64,000 nt of DNA from Acanthochlamys bracteata (taxonomy: Eukaryota; Streptophyta; Magnoliopsida; Pandanales; Velloziaceae): positions 2,852,001-2,916,000 of the forward strand of contig CM034138.1 in assembly GCA_019914995.1 (NCBI GenBank), read 5' to 3'. Below, piece by piece: positions 1 through 12,600 of the stretch. The notes beneath the pieces were generated by a model. The model was not told where the DNA came from. It saw only the letters and a list, made by a program, of their open reading frames with translations, and searched no databases. Position 1 is the stretch's first letter; each line of letters opens with the position of its first letter. The translations under genes and the position numbers were made by a program.

Positions 1-371
1 GGAAATAATAGTGAATTAGTATCTTCAGGAAATCTTTCTGTCGAAGTACAAACAAAATTTCAGGGTAATGGAGATTCTGCAGTAAAAGAAACCACTTCCT
101 GAGTATGCTTAAATGAAGATAACATGGTAGACATTGTAGAAGGTCCTTAACCCCATGTTTTCTTAGTACCTTGCATCTTTTGGTTTCTTTCTTACCTTCC
201 AGTATATTATCTTTCACAAGTGGTGAATCACATTTATGTTAGGTCTTTCCCTGAGAATTTCAATGTGTAATAGCATATTAAAGTCTATAGAAGTTCATTT
301 GTTAGAAGCTGCAGATTGGCCTGATAATCATTTACAGAAATAATTTACTTGTTAACTATTTCTCTCAACAG

Positions 372-1228
372 TTGAAAGATATGGTGCTAGCTCTCTTAAA
401 TGAGTCAGATTTGTATCTCTCAGATGACGTCGTTGACGCAATTGTCAATCAGGTGAGAGACATATTACTTGATAGGCGCTATTGTGTTCCTTCAGTACTT
501 TACACTACTGTAGTTCGTTATATCTTAACTTCATATTGTTTTCATTTATCGCAGACATTCAATCAGGCAGATACAAAAGGTGATGGGAAAATAGATCCAG
601 ATGAGTGGAAGGAATTTGTAAAGAAGAATCCTTCATTGCTGAGAAACATGACTCTCCCATACCTAAAGTAAGGAATCTGTTGCCTGTTTTTGTATTTTTT
701 TATTACTTTTTCAACATGCAAGAGCATATTTGACGGTCTAATTGTAATCTTTGCATTTGGAACACCGCGGTCTTATTGCTATTAATTTAACATTCTACTG
801 TATGTTTATGTTAACATGCACGGCATGAGCCTTCTTATGGCTTGTCCAATGTATTGATTGATGGGTTCATCTTTTTAAATGCCAAGCCAGTTAGTTCTGG
901 TAGTGCTTGTGATTTTAGTATGCAATTAGGCCAAATCTTGCTGATTTCTGTGGCACTGCCCTGGCCCAGACACTTGATAGCCCTGAATGCTATTACTGAC
1001 TTTATCAGCTTCTGATCTAACTGTAGAATTTCAAACACCTTCATTACAACCCAAGGTTCTGAAGAGTCAATTAAACATTACATAAGCTGCAGTTGATTCT
1101 GCTGCGTCTGTTCTTGTTGTCATACATCTTGTTTCATGAACTTCATGAGTTCTGTAATTTTCAGGGACATTACCATGGCATTCCCAAGCTTTGTGGTGAA
1201 CTCTGAAATCGATGATGATGACGTGTAG
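372..1228 (+). CDS. Calcineurin B-like (CBL) calcium sensor, 3' part only
   Basis: This is the C-terminal part of a CBL protein, an EF-hand calcium sensor that binds and activates CIPK kinases at membranes. Visible exons are 372-452, 555-667 and 1165-1228 (stop TAG 1226-1228), all with GT-AG borders. They encode the region after EF-hand 3, a fourth EF-hand with loop [12 protein letters not shown], the conserved [18 protein letters not shown] block, and an FPSF tail motif whose Ser is the known CIPK target in this family. The acidic end (EIDDDDV) and the sequence as a whole look closest to the CBL4/SOS3-CBL8 type, but this rests on memory of the family. The upstream exons lie outside the window; 1-371 is intron. 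The 102-bp intron 453-554 has no stop and keeps the frame (see findings). Confidence 0.9.
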
Positions 1229-2314
1229 CTATATAGGGTCCATCAGGTTCTGCCGCTTGACACTTCAGCATCCTTGAAAGCAAGATATTCTTTCTTCTCT
1301 TGCATCCAACCTGCATATTGAAGACGGGTTTTTTTTCTGCAGTACATGGATCTATATAAGGAGGTTCTCGACAATGATGATAATCACGAAAGACAGAAGG
1401 CAGTACTGTGACAGCATGTAAGGTATTTACACAGAGCATCACAAAATCTATCTATAGTCATTCTAATGTATAAGTCAGTGTGTAGCTCTTGTGAATATGT
1501 GTTAAGGGAGAGTTCTTTCTCATAAGATCAAACGTAGGCTTTGATCCGACCTTGTAAGTTACGAGCCAATAAAGCATCATAGCAAATCTTGTTTTGCGAA
1601 AATATCTATCATGGAGTTATCATCTGTTACCATATCTGTATTTTGCACAATCTCAGTTTGTTTGAAAAACAGTATGAAACTTCTGAACTTTAGGACCTTG
1701 GTATTAAATTCATTTTTTTAAAATGAATTTATAAAAAATAAATTTAGAGTTAGAAAGTGAGTTTATAAAAAACTAATTTTTGTATTTATTTTGTATTAAA
1801 ATAAGCTTGAAACAAAATATTTAGTTTTCAAGTTTGAATATTGGAAGTGAATTTTTGACAAAAAAAGAAATTATTTAAAATTTGTGTTTAAATTAATTTA
1901 AAAATAAGTTAAAAATTAACAGTGAGTTTGAAAAAAATAAACTAAATGATAAATGAATCCTTAGCTGACGAGTTATATGTTGGCAAAATAGTTTTGAATG
2001 TTGTCGGAAGATTTACGAAAATTTGAATATACATAAAAGTAATGGGGGAAATGTTGAATTGGTCGAGCTGCAAACGGGCTCTTTACATTTTCTTTGCATA
2101 GAAGACGAGAAAAAAAAAACAGAAAAAATTGGTCCCTTCATAAAAAAATTTAATAAATTAAATTAAAAAAATAAAGAAAAAAAGAGTTCAGGAAGTTGGG
2201 CCAAAAATGGAAGATGGCTTCTGTGTTCCGTCACAGATCACTCCAGAACTCTCCAGGCTCCAGGTGCTCTCTCTATATTTCTCAAGCCAACAATTTGAAT
2301 TCGAACGCCTCAAG

Positions 2315-2331
2315 CACGTGCTACTCACGTG
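2315..2331. promoter_or_regulatory. Twin G-box (CACGTG) pair
   Basis: Two perfect CACGTG palindromes lie at 2315-2320 and 2326-2331, 11 bp apart start to start, about 770 bp upstream of the PI4K-gamma ATG. G-boxes are bound by plant bZIP and bHLH factors. The paired spacing, one helical turn, is what is seen; any role in this promoter is inference. Confidence 0.4.
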
Positions 2332-2426
2332 ATGCGCTATAATTGGTAAAGTTATCTCCAGAAGTAAGGAAAGAAAATTTCCTCAAGAAGACCACTAACG
2401 CCGTCAAATATGTGAGTCCAACTTCC

Positions 2427-2696
2427 CCGCAAACTTTTTTAATAAAATTGTTTATGAAATAAAATTTTTGTAAAATAAAAAATATTTTTATTTTTTTTAA
2501 AAAATGAGTTTAATTTTTGTTACTTCTAAAAAATAATAAAAATATGTAATAAAAAAATTTGTAAAATTTTTTTACATTTTTTAAATTTTTAAATAAATTT
2601 TTTATATATTTATAATATATATATTAAAAAATATGAAATGAAAAAAAATTAAAAAAGAGTTTTTGGTAAGCAATCCCAAACAGCTCGCGATAACGA
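2427..2696. repeat. AT-rich terminal-inverted-repeat (MITE-like) element
   Basis: An almost pure A/T core is bounded on the right by a GAGCTGTTTGGGATTGCTTA-type end (read on the minus strand), the same end motif found on several AT-rich elements in this window. The left end is less clear. Borders are approximate and no clean target-site duplication was found. Confidence 0.35.
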
Positions 2697-3093
2697 CACG
2701 CCAAACGTCAGTCGTCTTCTTCTGCTTCACCCAAATTTTAATTTTGGAGCAAAAAGTTCGGAAGAACAAATTTTAATGTCGACCATTTGCTATATTTATA
2801 TATTAATTTAATTTTAATTCCTTGACCATTTCCCTTCTTTCTTCTTTTGGTTTTCTTTTTCTTCTCAACGGAGAAAGAACCCTCCACCAAAACCCCCCGC
2901 AGATTCAATTTCTTTTTTCTCGATTTCGAAATTTGCTTCTTTTCCTTCTTCTTTTTAATTGTTTTTAGCAATTTCTCATGAATAAGCTGTAATCTTTGAG
3001 TCTGGAATTAATTGCGTCTGTTGCATTTGCAACAATAAGCAATTTTTTCCTTTTGTTTTTAGATATTTTGGTATTTTTGGTAGCAGAACAGCA

Positions 3094-5946
3094 ATGTCGT
3101 CGGCAGGAATCGCTCTGAATCCGAAAGGAAATGGTGCGCTGGTTCCATTTCAGCTTGATGGAGCAAGATTTCCACACGGCGGTCGATCAACGGAATCAAT
3201 CTTGATTTACTTATCAGTGCCTGGTTCGCCTGTGATCCAAATGCGTGTGTTGGAATCAGATTCAATCGCATCGGTGAAGCTTCAAATCCAAACCTTCCGT
3301 GGATTTGTTGTCCGCAATCAAAAACTTGTGTTTGCAGGCAGGGAACTTGCACGGAACGACAGTGCTGTTCGGGATTACGGCATTGGTGATGGTGGTGTGC
3401 TTCATCTTGTGATTCGGTTATCAGATATTCGAGCTATCACGGTGCGAACTGCTTGCGGTCGTAAACTTCGGTTTAACGTCGAGCGAGGGCGAACTGTTTC
3501 TTACCTGAAGCAACAAATTGCTAGGAGCCATGGTGAAGGCAATGCTGAACCTTGGAACCAGCGCCTTGTTTATGATGATGGTGAAGAGCTGGATGACCGT
3601 TGTTTGATCAGTGATATCTCCGATGCCATTGTCCACTTGCTTGTCTGCAAGTCTGCCAAGTTTGTCACAAAGCCGGTGAAGAAAGATTTTGAGCTTTCTA
3701 TTCTCGCGCCAGATTTGAATTTCGGTAATGAGGTTCCTGTTGTTCCTCGGAGAATTGCATTGGTGGAGCCTGTCATTGTCAATTCAAAGGTGAGGATTTC
3801 ACCAGTGATCAAGGAGCTAATTCGTGCCACGTTTGCTGGATTGGAGAAGGGGAATTCACCAATTATGTCCACTGAAGGGTCTGGTGGTGCATACTTCATG
3901 CAATCAGAATCAGGCGATAAGTTTGTAGCCGTCTTCAAGCCGATCGATGAGGAACCCCTTGCTCTGAACAATCCTAGAGATCTTCCAATGTCCACTGATG
4001 GTGAAGGAATGAAAAGGGGAACAAGGGTGGGGGAAGGTGCTCTGCGAGAAGTCGCTGCCTATGTTCTTGACCACCCATTGAAATGGCAACAGTCTTACTT
4101 GGCCAATGAGGAAGCAGGGTTTTCAGGTGTACCTCCGACAGCCATGGTGCGGTGCCTAAGCGCTGGGTTTAATCATCCAAATGGATACGATAATGTAGAG
4201 AAGTATTGTAAGATTGGATCCTTGCAGATGTTTGTGAAGAACTCCGGAAGTTGCGAGGACATGGGTCCTCAAGTGTTTACTGTAGAGCAAGTTCATAAGA
4301 TATGTGTTCTGGATATAAGGTTGGCCAATACAGATCGGCATGCTGGAAATATTCTAGTATGCAGAGATGAGGAGAATGAAGGCTGCATGACTCTCGTTCC
4401 AATTGACCATGGCTATTGCTTGCCTGAACATGTAAGTATGACGCTTTTCTGTGTTTGACTGATGAAAGGATTTTATCTTTGCTTGCAGTTGATCATTATG
4501 TTAGTAAATTTTAGGTATCTCCTTCTATTTAAGATTGCCTAGGTGGCTAAGCAGGTGTTATATACAATGTCTTAAACAATATGCATATAAGACTAGCAGA
4601 TTTGCATGCCAATACATCTTCAGTCACCATCTTTGTTTTTTTGTTTTATGCTATTGAATGAGCAGGTTGCAAATTCTCTTTTGCTATACCACATGTATGT
4701 CAATTTTGCTCTTATTGAGCTGGGATCATGGTAGGATGTTTATGCATGGCTTACAAATAACTTGGTATGCGCCACCAAGTTGCTGCTGATTTAGTTTCAC
4801 TTGGTTTGAATTATCTGGTTTTTAGAGAACAGTGTATTTCAAAAAGCTTGAGCTACAAGGGAATTTAGGATGGTATGCAGATAAGGACAAGTAAGCTTGC
4901 TTCATTGAGATTGACTAAATGCCTACCATTAAAGAAGCTTGAAAGGTGCAGCAAGACACGATACTTGCTACCTAATAAGAAGATTTTATTTATGGCATGC
5001 ATTAATAATATAGTGAAGTGGCTGTGAAGAGGTATATCCTGCTATGTTATTCGCCCTTTCTTTCTAAATTTGGAGATGGTATACTGCAATTAGTGAATGG
5101 ATATGATTTTATGATTTTGTTTGAGAATTTTATGATCAAACAATTGAGTGCACATCCTGATATTTAAATTCTATTGCGCTCGAGATACTCTGAGGATTGC
5201 AGGTTTCAATGGCTTAATGGTTTCAGTTATAAAATGCATCCTGCTGATTTTCTTTCTAACTTTGAGCGGCAACTGCATTTAGCAAATATTGGTCAGATAC
5301 TATGATATTTATTCGAGAATTTTATGATCAACAATTGTGTGTACCTCCTGATCTTCAAATTATATTGTGCTCAAGATAGTTTGAGAATTGCATGTTTGAA
5401 TGGTTTTAGTGACTTTAGTGAAAAGATATAACCTGCTAGTTTTGTTGAAAGCAGCATACAGGATTTAGCAAAACTTTATTAGATACTATGATATTGTGTT
5501 ATCGTTCAAGAATATTATGATCCAAAAAATAGAGTATACTTTCTTGACATTTTGTGTGCTTAATGCAGTTTGAGGATTGCACATTTGAATGGCTTTACTG
5601 GCCTCAATCTCGACAACCTTTCAATTCTGAAACGATTGATTATATTAGATCCCTGGATGCGGAACAAGATATTGCTCTTCTCAAGTTCTATGGCTGGGAA
5701 CTGCCACTCGAGTGTGCTCGCACACTTCGTATCTCAACCATGCTTTTGAAGAAGGGTGCAGAAAGAGGTCTCAGTCCTTTTGATATTGGAAGCATCTTAT
5801 GCAGAGAAACCTTGAAAAAGGAATCCAAGATTGAGGAGATCGTCCGTGAAGCAAAAGATGCTGTTCTTCCAGGCACTAGTGAAGCCGCATTAATGGAGAC
5901 GATTTCTGAAATCATGGATCGCTGTCTCGACAAGAGTTGCCTATGA
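3094..5946 (+). CDS. Phosphatidylinositol 4-kinase gamma with two ubiquitin-like domains
   Basis: Two exons, 3094-4431 and 5569-5946 (TGA 5944-5946), give 571 aa, the usual length for the plant PI4K-gamma-3/4 (UbDK-gamma) class. Two ubiquitin-like domains occupy about residues 36-110 and 113-185, followed by a PI3/4-kinase-like fold from about 255 to 520. Visible kinase features are the ATP-lysine strand FVAVFKPIDEEP (about 277-288), the catalytic loop LDIRLANTDRHAGNIL (about 407-421) and IDHGYCLPEH before the intron. Family members bind or phosphorylate ubiquitin-pathway proteins, and lipid kinase activity has been hard to show for some, so protein kinase activity is a real possibility. The single intron (4432-5568) interrupts the activation region and carries a three-copy tandem repeat. 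If the intron is retained, translation stops after nine intron-encoded residues, before the last quarter of the kinase fold. Confidence 0.95.
5025..5605 (+). repeat. Three-copy ~192-bp tandem repeat across intron/exon 2 border
   Basis: Three diverged units of about 190-193 bp lie head to tail. The landmark GAATTTTATGATCA occurs at 5124 and 5316, with GAATATTATGATCC at 5509. The start of PI4K-gamma exon 2 (TTGAGGATTGCACATTTGAA, from 5570) has matching copies at about 5191 (TGAGGATTGCAGGTTTCAAT) and 5381 (TTGAGAATTGCATGTTTGAA). The duplicated unit therefore included the intron end plus about 27 bp of exon 2. Only the third copy is the real exon start. Confidence 0.85.
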
Positions 5947-6658
5947 ATTACAATCCAAACTTATATCAAGGATCTCTATGTAGTACCTATGTATTTGAAG
6001 ATATGCGTGTGTGCATGGTGAACTTAGATGCATCTGCTATATGAGGATGTAAGTATGTCAATAAAACAGCTGAGTGCTGGCCTCTGTGTTGCTAATGTCG
6101 TCTAGTCCACTGCTTTGCCACTGTATGTGGTTCTTAAGATATTACGGACTGCACCTTTTTAAGTAATTTCTGTATGCAAGTTGTCTAGCGGTTCCGGGAT
6201 GAGGGACAAACTCAAGAACCTCAAAGAAATGTTACGACTACTGATGGTGCTGCTGTTAAATAATTTCGTCCAGTGTTATTGTCTGTGATTGGAATGTTCA
6301 TTCTCTCGATTTGGTTTCGCTCTATCACAATTTATTTGTAAAACCATGCACGGTCAATAGCCAAAATGACTTTTTTACCTTGAGCAAACGCACACGTCTA
6401 AGCACTACTGAGCTGCTAGGTATACCTTGCAGGTCCAAAGATTGATAACGGCATTCAGCCATGTTGTCTCACGCAACTATTTCTGAAATAGTATTAAATC
6501 ATATAACAAAATATCTTTTCTAGGAACAAACTGTTGATGATACCAGCATGCACGGTTAAACCCAATGGATGTTGGACCTCGAACTACCGAATGAATAAAT
6601 CCCGACAATATGAGAAAAATAACAGAGATCATGGAAGCAGAGTTGTGAAAATCTCCAT
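5947..6658. other. Convergent 3' UTRs of PI4K-gamma and DRP1-like genes
   Basis: Non-coding sequence of about 0.7 kb between two genes transcribed toward each other. It has an AATAAA-like signal at about 6060 for the plus-strand gene. No further gene is visible. Confidence 0.7.
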
Positions 6659-9600
6659 CTACTTAGCCCATGCTACAGCATCAATCTCAGCTTGGGCATT
6701 TCTATAAAGTTCTAGCCTCTTGGCAAGTGAGGTCCTTCGTTCCATGACGGCCGGATCCTCATCCAACAAAGAAGCCAATTGCTTCACCTGCAATAAGATT
6801 TACCGACAGAATTTGTACACAAGGTTCCAAGTTAAACTGTTAAGAAGCTCAAGCTGCTGTCAGCTGGATAGATATGACAAGCTTAAAATATGCTTACCTC
6901 TTTCTTTCCCAAATCAGTAAAGAAGTGATCAAGCAAACTGCGCTTTGCCTCACGGACTTGACAGTAAACAATGGACTTTGGTATGGAGTTGCGTAGACTT
7001 GCACACACCATGTTGACATACTGTAGGACAGTGGAACCTGTTGATTATGAAGTATGATCACTACTTCTTTTCAAGCAAAACTAGGACTTCGAGATGCACT
7101 ATACAAACGCACACATTCATTAGCAGTCAAATTTTAAACAGGAACTACCGATAATAACTTAAGATGAATATTGTCTTGTATATAAGAAATTCTTGATACT
7201 ACATGGCAAGCCATTTATATAGGCATTCTTGAGCAGAGGGAGGAGATGCAAGGAAAAAGCTGGTGCTTCCACCAGATGCATCCCCAAGAAATTACCTATG
7301 CGTCTGAGGTATGAATCATTGTATCTATCAAAGATTGAATGAGTTGGGTTTCCTCCTTTTTCAATATCTTGAGGAAGCTTCCTGAAAAAATCTACAGTCA
7401 AATAACTGCTCTCCATATCTACAAGCTTAAGAGTGGCTTTCTTGCTCTCATCCCTCATCCTGTCCAATGATTCAAAAGCTGCATTCCCAACTTCCACTCT
7501 TAGTGTAGGATATTGCTTCAGTTCCTGAATAACAAGTAAAATAATGACTGAAGTTTATGACCGAAAGTATAATGTTCAAAACATGGCTGTCAGTATAATC
7601 CTCAAGAACTTTGATAATTATGTGAAAGCTCATGAGCAGCAAAAGAAATCTTACTGCAGTCTCACTAATAGCCTTGTGTACCAACTCTTTCAAGATGGCA
7701 TGCACCTGTATCAAAGAAAGATGTGCATCATGATTTTGTTAGTTTCCATTAGAGAACAATTAAACATGAAAAACAGAATATTCATTTTCCACTTTTATGA
7801 CTAAATGCAACATAAACACAAAAAGGAGTAGATGTATATGACAGAGAAGGTAGGAACACATAACTAAATTTGTGCTTACACATAATTATATGACCATATC
7901 ATCAAACATTTGCAGCAGCTAAAAAGAAAAAATAAAAGATGCCACGGACTCAGCAGTCACATGTACAGACATGATTATGATATTACAGGTATCATCAAGA
8001 ATTCTGAGTTTCGTTTGAAGGATCACATACAATTCTGTCAAGCAGGGCTACTATTGATTATCCTCAATTGAAAATGCTCTGATTAGATAATTAAGTAAAA
8101 TAGTGAGCTAGGACTTAAGAAACAGAGAGATGCATCAATTACAAGTGGGACCTATTGACATAGGCATAAGATAAGAAGAATCACCTTCTAGGAAATATGA
8201 TAAAACTACAACAGAAGGAAACAGAGACAAATTTTAATGGCACTACAAAAACTGCATAGAATGTAGACATTATAAATCATACCGCATCTACAGCAGCTTC
8301 AGCAGGACCTCTGATGCTGATTAGGGCATTCTCAATAAGTCTCCGATATCCTTGCTCAGGAGCAATCAAGTGAGGCTGATATCCATCAGCTTCAGTTATA
8401 ATCTTCCTTACATTCTCCATAGATAGATGCTTATCAAATTGCAGTCTTTTAAGAGCAGCAGGAAGTTGGTTATCGAAGACATTATAAATTTTGTCACCTC
8501 CTGATCGCCTGAGGAAAGAACAAGGAGATAATTAACTCCTCAACAGTATACTAAATAACCGCATGAGAAGAATTCAAGAAAAATGATTCTAGAAACATGA
8601 AACCTTCCTGCACCAAAAGAAACCCTTTCAGATTAGCAACTAGATTAAATTAAATATTGGCTATAAGTGCCATAAAAAATATTTAAAATTCACAACATTC
8701 AGATTGGACCACTAATGCTGTATGTGTGGAAAATAGAACATGGTGAGATTTTGGGCAAAGTACGAGCTTCAAATTAATAAATAAGGTCTCACATACACGC
8801 CATCAAGATGTTCTTTGTATATTTGATCAAACACGCGACTAATTTCCATAATCATATATAGCTTTCCCTGCAAGAAGAAAAGGGATTCATTTGTCATGCT
8901 ATTTCTAAAAGCATATAAATTAAAAGAAAATAATGCCAAAACTCTGCCCAAACTGTACAGCAAAAGAGAACATAATCCTGTCTATTTTTAGATCAGAGTC
9001 AGATAATTCTCCATCATTGAGGCCCCAAGCCTTATAAAAGAGGATTATCATATCTCTACGATGATACGTCCAATCATGATTACATTCAAAGGACTGCAAT
9101 GTACAGTTAAAAAACGTAACTCTTATGAGAGTGTTTCAGGTTCTTAGTTGCCTTTGGTAGACTCATTTGAGTTCCCAATTAAAAAATGTATGTATTCAAA
9201 AGGAGAAGAGAGATGATGATATGTTCTTATTCCAAAAAGCGGACTATAAAGTAGACAGCAAGGAAGGGTACTATTTGGAACACTAAAACACATATAAAAT
9301 CCAAGTGATGACTCACTCCAGCATCTGCAGCAACAGGTTTCCCAAGGCGGCTAAGCTCAGACTCAAGCTCAGCGATAGTCTTACTTATAAGAGATTGGAG
9401 ACCTGGGATTCGAGACTTAATAACTGACTCTAAATGCTGAAAAGAAGGAAAAGAGCATATGTCAATATGTCCTTTCAAAAAACAAAAAACAGGGTAGATA
9501 ACTACCAGTTGGAAATTATTTCAAACCTTTGATAGCATCTTAGCGAGATGCTCAGAACCCATCCTGTTAGCAAGATGTTTATACTCTGGGCTTGTAGCAA

Positions 9601-12600
9601 AATATTCACGTTCTCTGCGCCGAGCAGCAATCATGTCAACACTCTTGTTGATGTCAGCTTGAGAACGGTTGACAACACCAATCCATGGGAACTGTAGACG
9701 ATACGATTTGCCTTCCAATATCTAGCAACATTCATTCACACCAAGAAACAGCTGTTAGCCACATATAATACTATAGATGAAGGAATTTTGATGTATTGTG
9801 AAATAAATATTATATATGTACATGCTATGTGAAATGTCTCCTAAATATTCTTGTTTAGTTTTTTGTCAGAATAATACATTCCAATTTTTTATCTAAGATA
9901 AAGAAGAATTCAAGATTCTAGCTTTAAGAACTGGAAGTAAAATGTGCATGGTTTTGAGCTTCATTTGCAAACTCCCACAACAGAAAAATTACAATGGTCC
10001 TAATCGTAGTAGAAGCAATAATGGTACTTGGTATTACAGCGCCGCAATGGCCATCTATATTTACGCATAATAATTGAAAGACAAGTGTGGTAACATAGAC
10101 TACATAGGTTACATACAATAAAGGCACTTCTTTGAGCTCAAGATAAGAATTTTCATAAACACATTTATACATATTTCAAACAAGTGATATATTCTAACAA
10201 AAAGTATGAAGTTGAACAAAGATTGAGAAAAACAAGCACCATTCTTAAACAAATACACAGTAGAGAAACAAAACTTACATCAACAGCATTGGTACCCTTG
10301 TCCATAAGATCGAGCTTAGTCAACACCCCAAAGGTTCTTTCTCCTGACCAATTAAGAACATGGATAAGCATCACTTTTACAAATTTTAGTGCATCACTTG
10401 TACAAAAATCAGTTACCTTTTTTAAACAGATTTAACAATGAGACTCGGAAAACATTGATGAAGTGGGAAAGATATGTCGTGCTAGTTGTGGAATTCAATG
10501 AATTTCTAGTATCACCAAATGCCATTAAAGATATCCCAAAACTAAACATGTAAAAGCTTCAAACAATCAATGTCACAGAACTGGAAGGTAGCTTTCACAA
10601 ATATACATTTTTTAATTAGAAATTTATATAATTAATAAATTAGTGCCTGTGAAAAGGACTACGTATCTTGCTCTTCTTCCATTATGTGATAAAGCACGTT
10701 AAATCTGAGGGACCACAGTGCATTGTGAGACATAACCGACCAGCTGACAGCTATGAACCACTACATCATACACGAATGCAGTTACACTTAACATGGAAAT
10801 TAATGAATGTAGAAGGATACAAGCGAGAAACACCAAAGTAAACTCAAAACCATCCCACCAACCAAGCACGGGAAATGAACAACAATAATATTAGACCAGT
10901 GCAATAGGTATGCTCAAAACTCTGGGATTGTAGAACAGAAATGCCAAAACTTACCCTTTGGGTCTACTTCACGGGAAATCTTAATCGCATCAGATGTCGC
11001 AAGATCTTGATTGGCAGGAGAAATAGCTAAAATGATGCAATTAGGCTGTATATAACAGACCGCAAAAGTTAAGCTTTAACCAAACCCAAAATACAGTGAA
11101 GAGCTGGCAATACAGTGAACAAATATCCTCAAATCAAACAAAGGGATGCTACCTTTTCAATGAATGAGCGGACCATATTTTCAATCTCTTGTACGATACT
11201 CTCGGGCTGACCCTCTGTAGAAGTAAACTAAACACTTAAGCATCATTTACAATACATTGTCCTCCATTTTTTTGTACTATGTTTAAAAAAATATCTTACC
11301 AACAGCTACTTTCGTCAGTCCAGGAAGATCGATCAGTGTTAGATTCACAACTGCCAGAAAGAAGATGAATAGTTTAGGTAAATAGATTCCTTATACCATC
11401 AGAGGGCAAAGTGATTTCCATCTTCGTCCAACTTAACATACATAAACGAAAATAACTTAGACAAAAAACAATAACGGCAAGATAATATCATAAGCAGTAA
11501 CTAACATACATAAACAAAAATAACTTAGACAAAAAACAATAAAGGCAAGATAATATCATAAGCAGTAATATAAATTTGCTGTGTATAACTAAAAACAATA
11601 ATCTGACAGAAGAAAAGAGCAAAACATTTTCTATCAGTTATTGCATCGCATAACCTCTCTGCACATAGAAAACTGCAACTGTAACCCACAAGTGACAAAA
11701 ACATAAACTCACCATAAGGAGAATATATACTAAGATGAATGGGAACACTAGAAATTTGCTTTGTGCGACCAGTCTCCCTGTCAGTTTCATCTTGAATTTC
11801 CTTTCTGACAAGAGCTGAAATCAAACCATCAAACTCATGGGTAATACCACATTTATTACGAATTTAAACTACAGGAAACAAGAGAAATGTAACATGCTGA
11901 AGACAAAAGTAGAAAGCTTCCATACCAAAATCCGTAAATCTCTTTCGAGGTAGATGAAGAAACTCAGCATATTCCCTCTGTTCATCAGTCTTATGAAGCT
12001 GTAACACAAGTGGCCTTCTGGTGACAATTCCTGCATAAAATTTGACAAGATATTATGTCACTAAGTAATTACTTTAAAGCTCAGTATGTCCTTTCTAGCT
12101 TCAGTGGATTACCTGAACCCCTAGGTAAGAAGTCTTTACCAACAATGCTCTCCAATACTGAGGACTTACCTGAGCTCTGTGTAGATAAGAAGGTAACAAT
12201 AAGTTTATAACAGAAAGTAATACCAAATAAACTGAGTGAAGCAACTGACAGTACAATCAATAGTATCCCTAGAGAATAATACGTATTACTTATTATTAGA
12301 GTATTTAACTAGTTAATTGTCTCTGTTTCGTTACGCTGCATCACAGAAGAAGTTAGGAAAGTGAGAACACCACTGCAGTGCTTATCAACTTTACCACTAA
12401 AGCAATTTTGAAAGCGACTTAGAATTTTGAATGTGTTTGCTACAATTAGCTTATAAAAAGCAGCTAAGAAATATTGCATACTCCAGTAACTTGTCTGAAG
12501 GGAACTTATAATGCTTATCGTCCACCTGAACAATTTAAAACAGAAAAAAGTAGCAATTGCTTATACATTGATAAAGAATAATGTTTCAACTCAGCTGAAC

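Larger units (their letters stand above)
1229..3093. other. CBL 3' UTR, AT-rich intergenic DNA and PI4K-gamma promoter/5' UTR
   Basis: The CBL 3' UTR probably runs to about 1600, with an AATAAA-like signal near 1568. From about 1690 to 1970 the DNA is AT-rich and resembles decayed MITE sequence also seen at 22.3-22.7 kb and 49.9-50.2 kb. About 2427-2696 looks like an AT-rich terminal-inverted-repeat element. From about 2700 to 3093 pyrimidine-rich leader sequence precedes the PI4K-gamma ATG. I see no gene here. Confidence 0.6.

Noticed and set aside
3570..3995. Long open frame on the minus strand (141 codons) inside PI4K-gamma exon 1
   Set aside because: It lies fully antisense to a strongly conserved exon, has no family resemblance, and is explained by codon bias of the sense gene.
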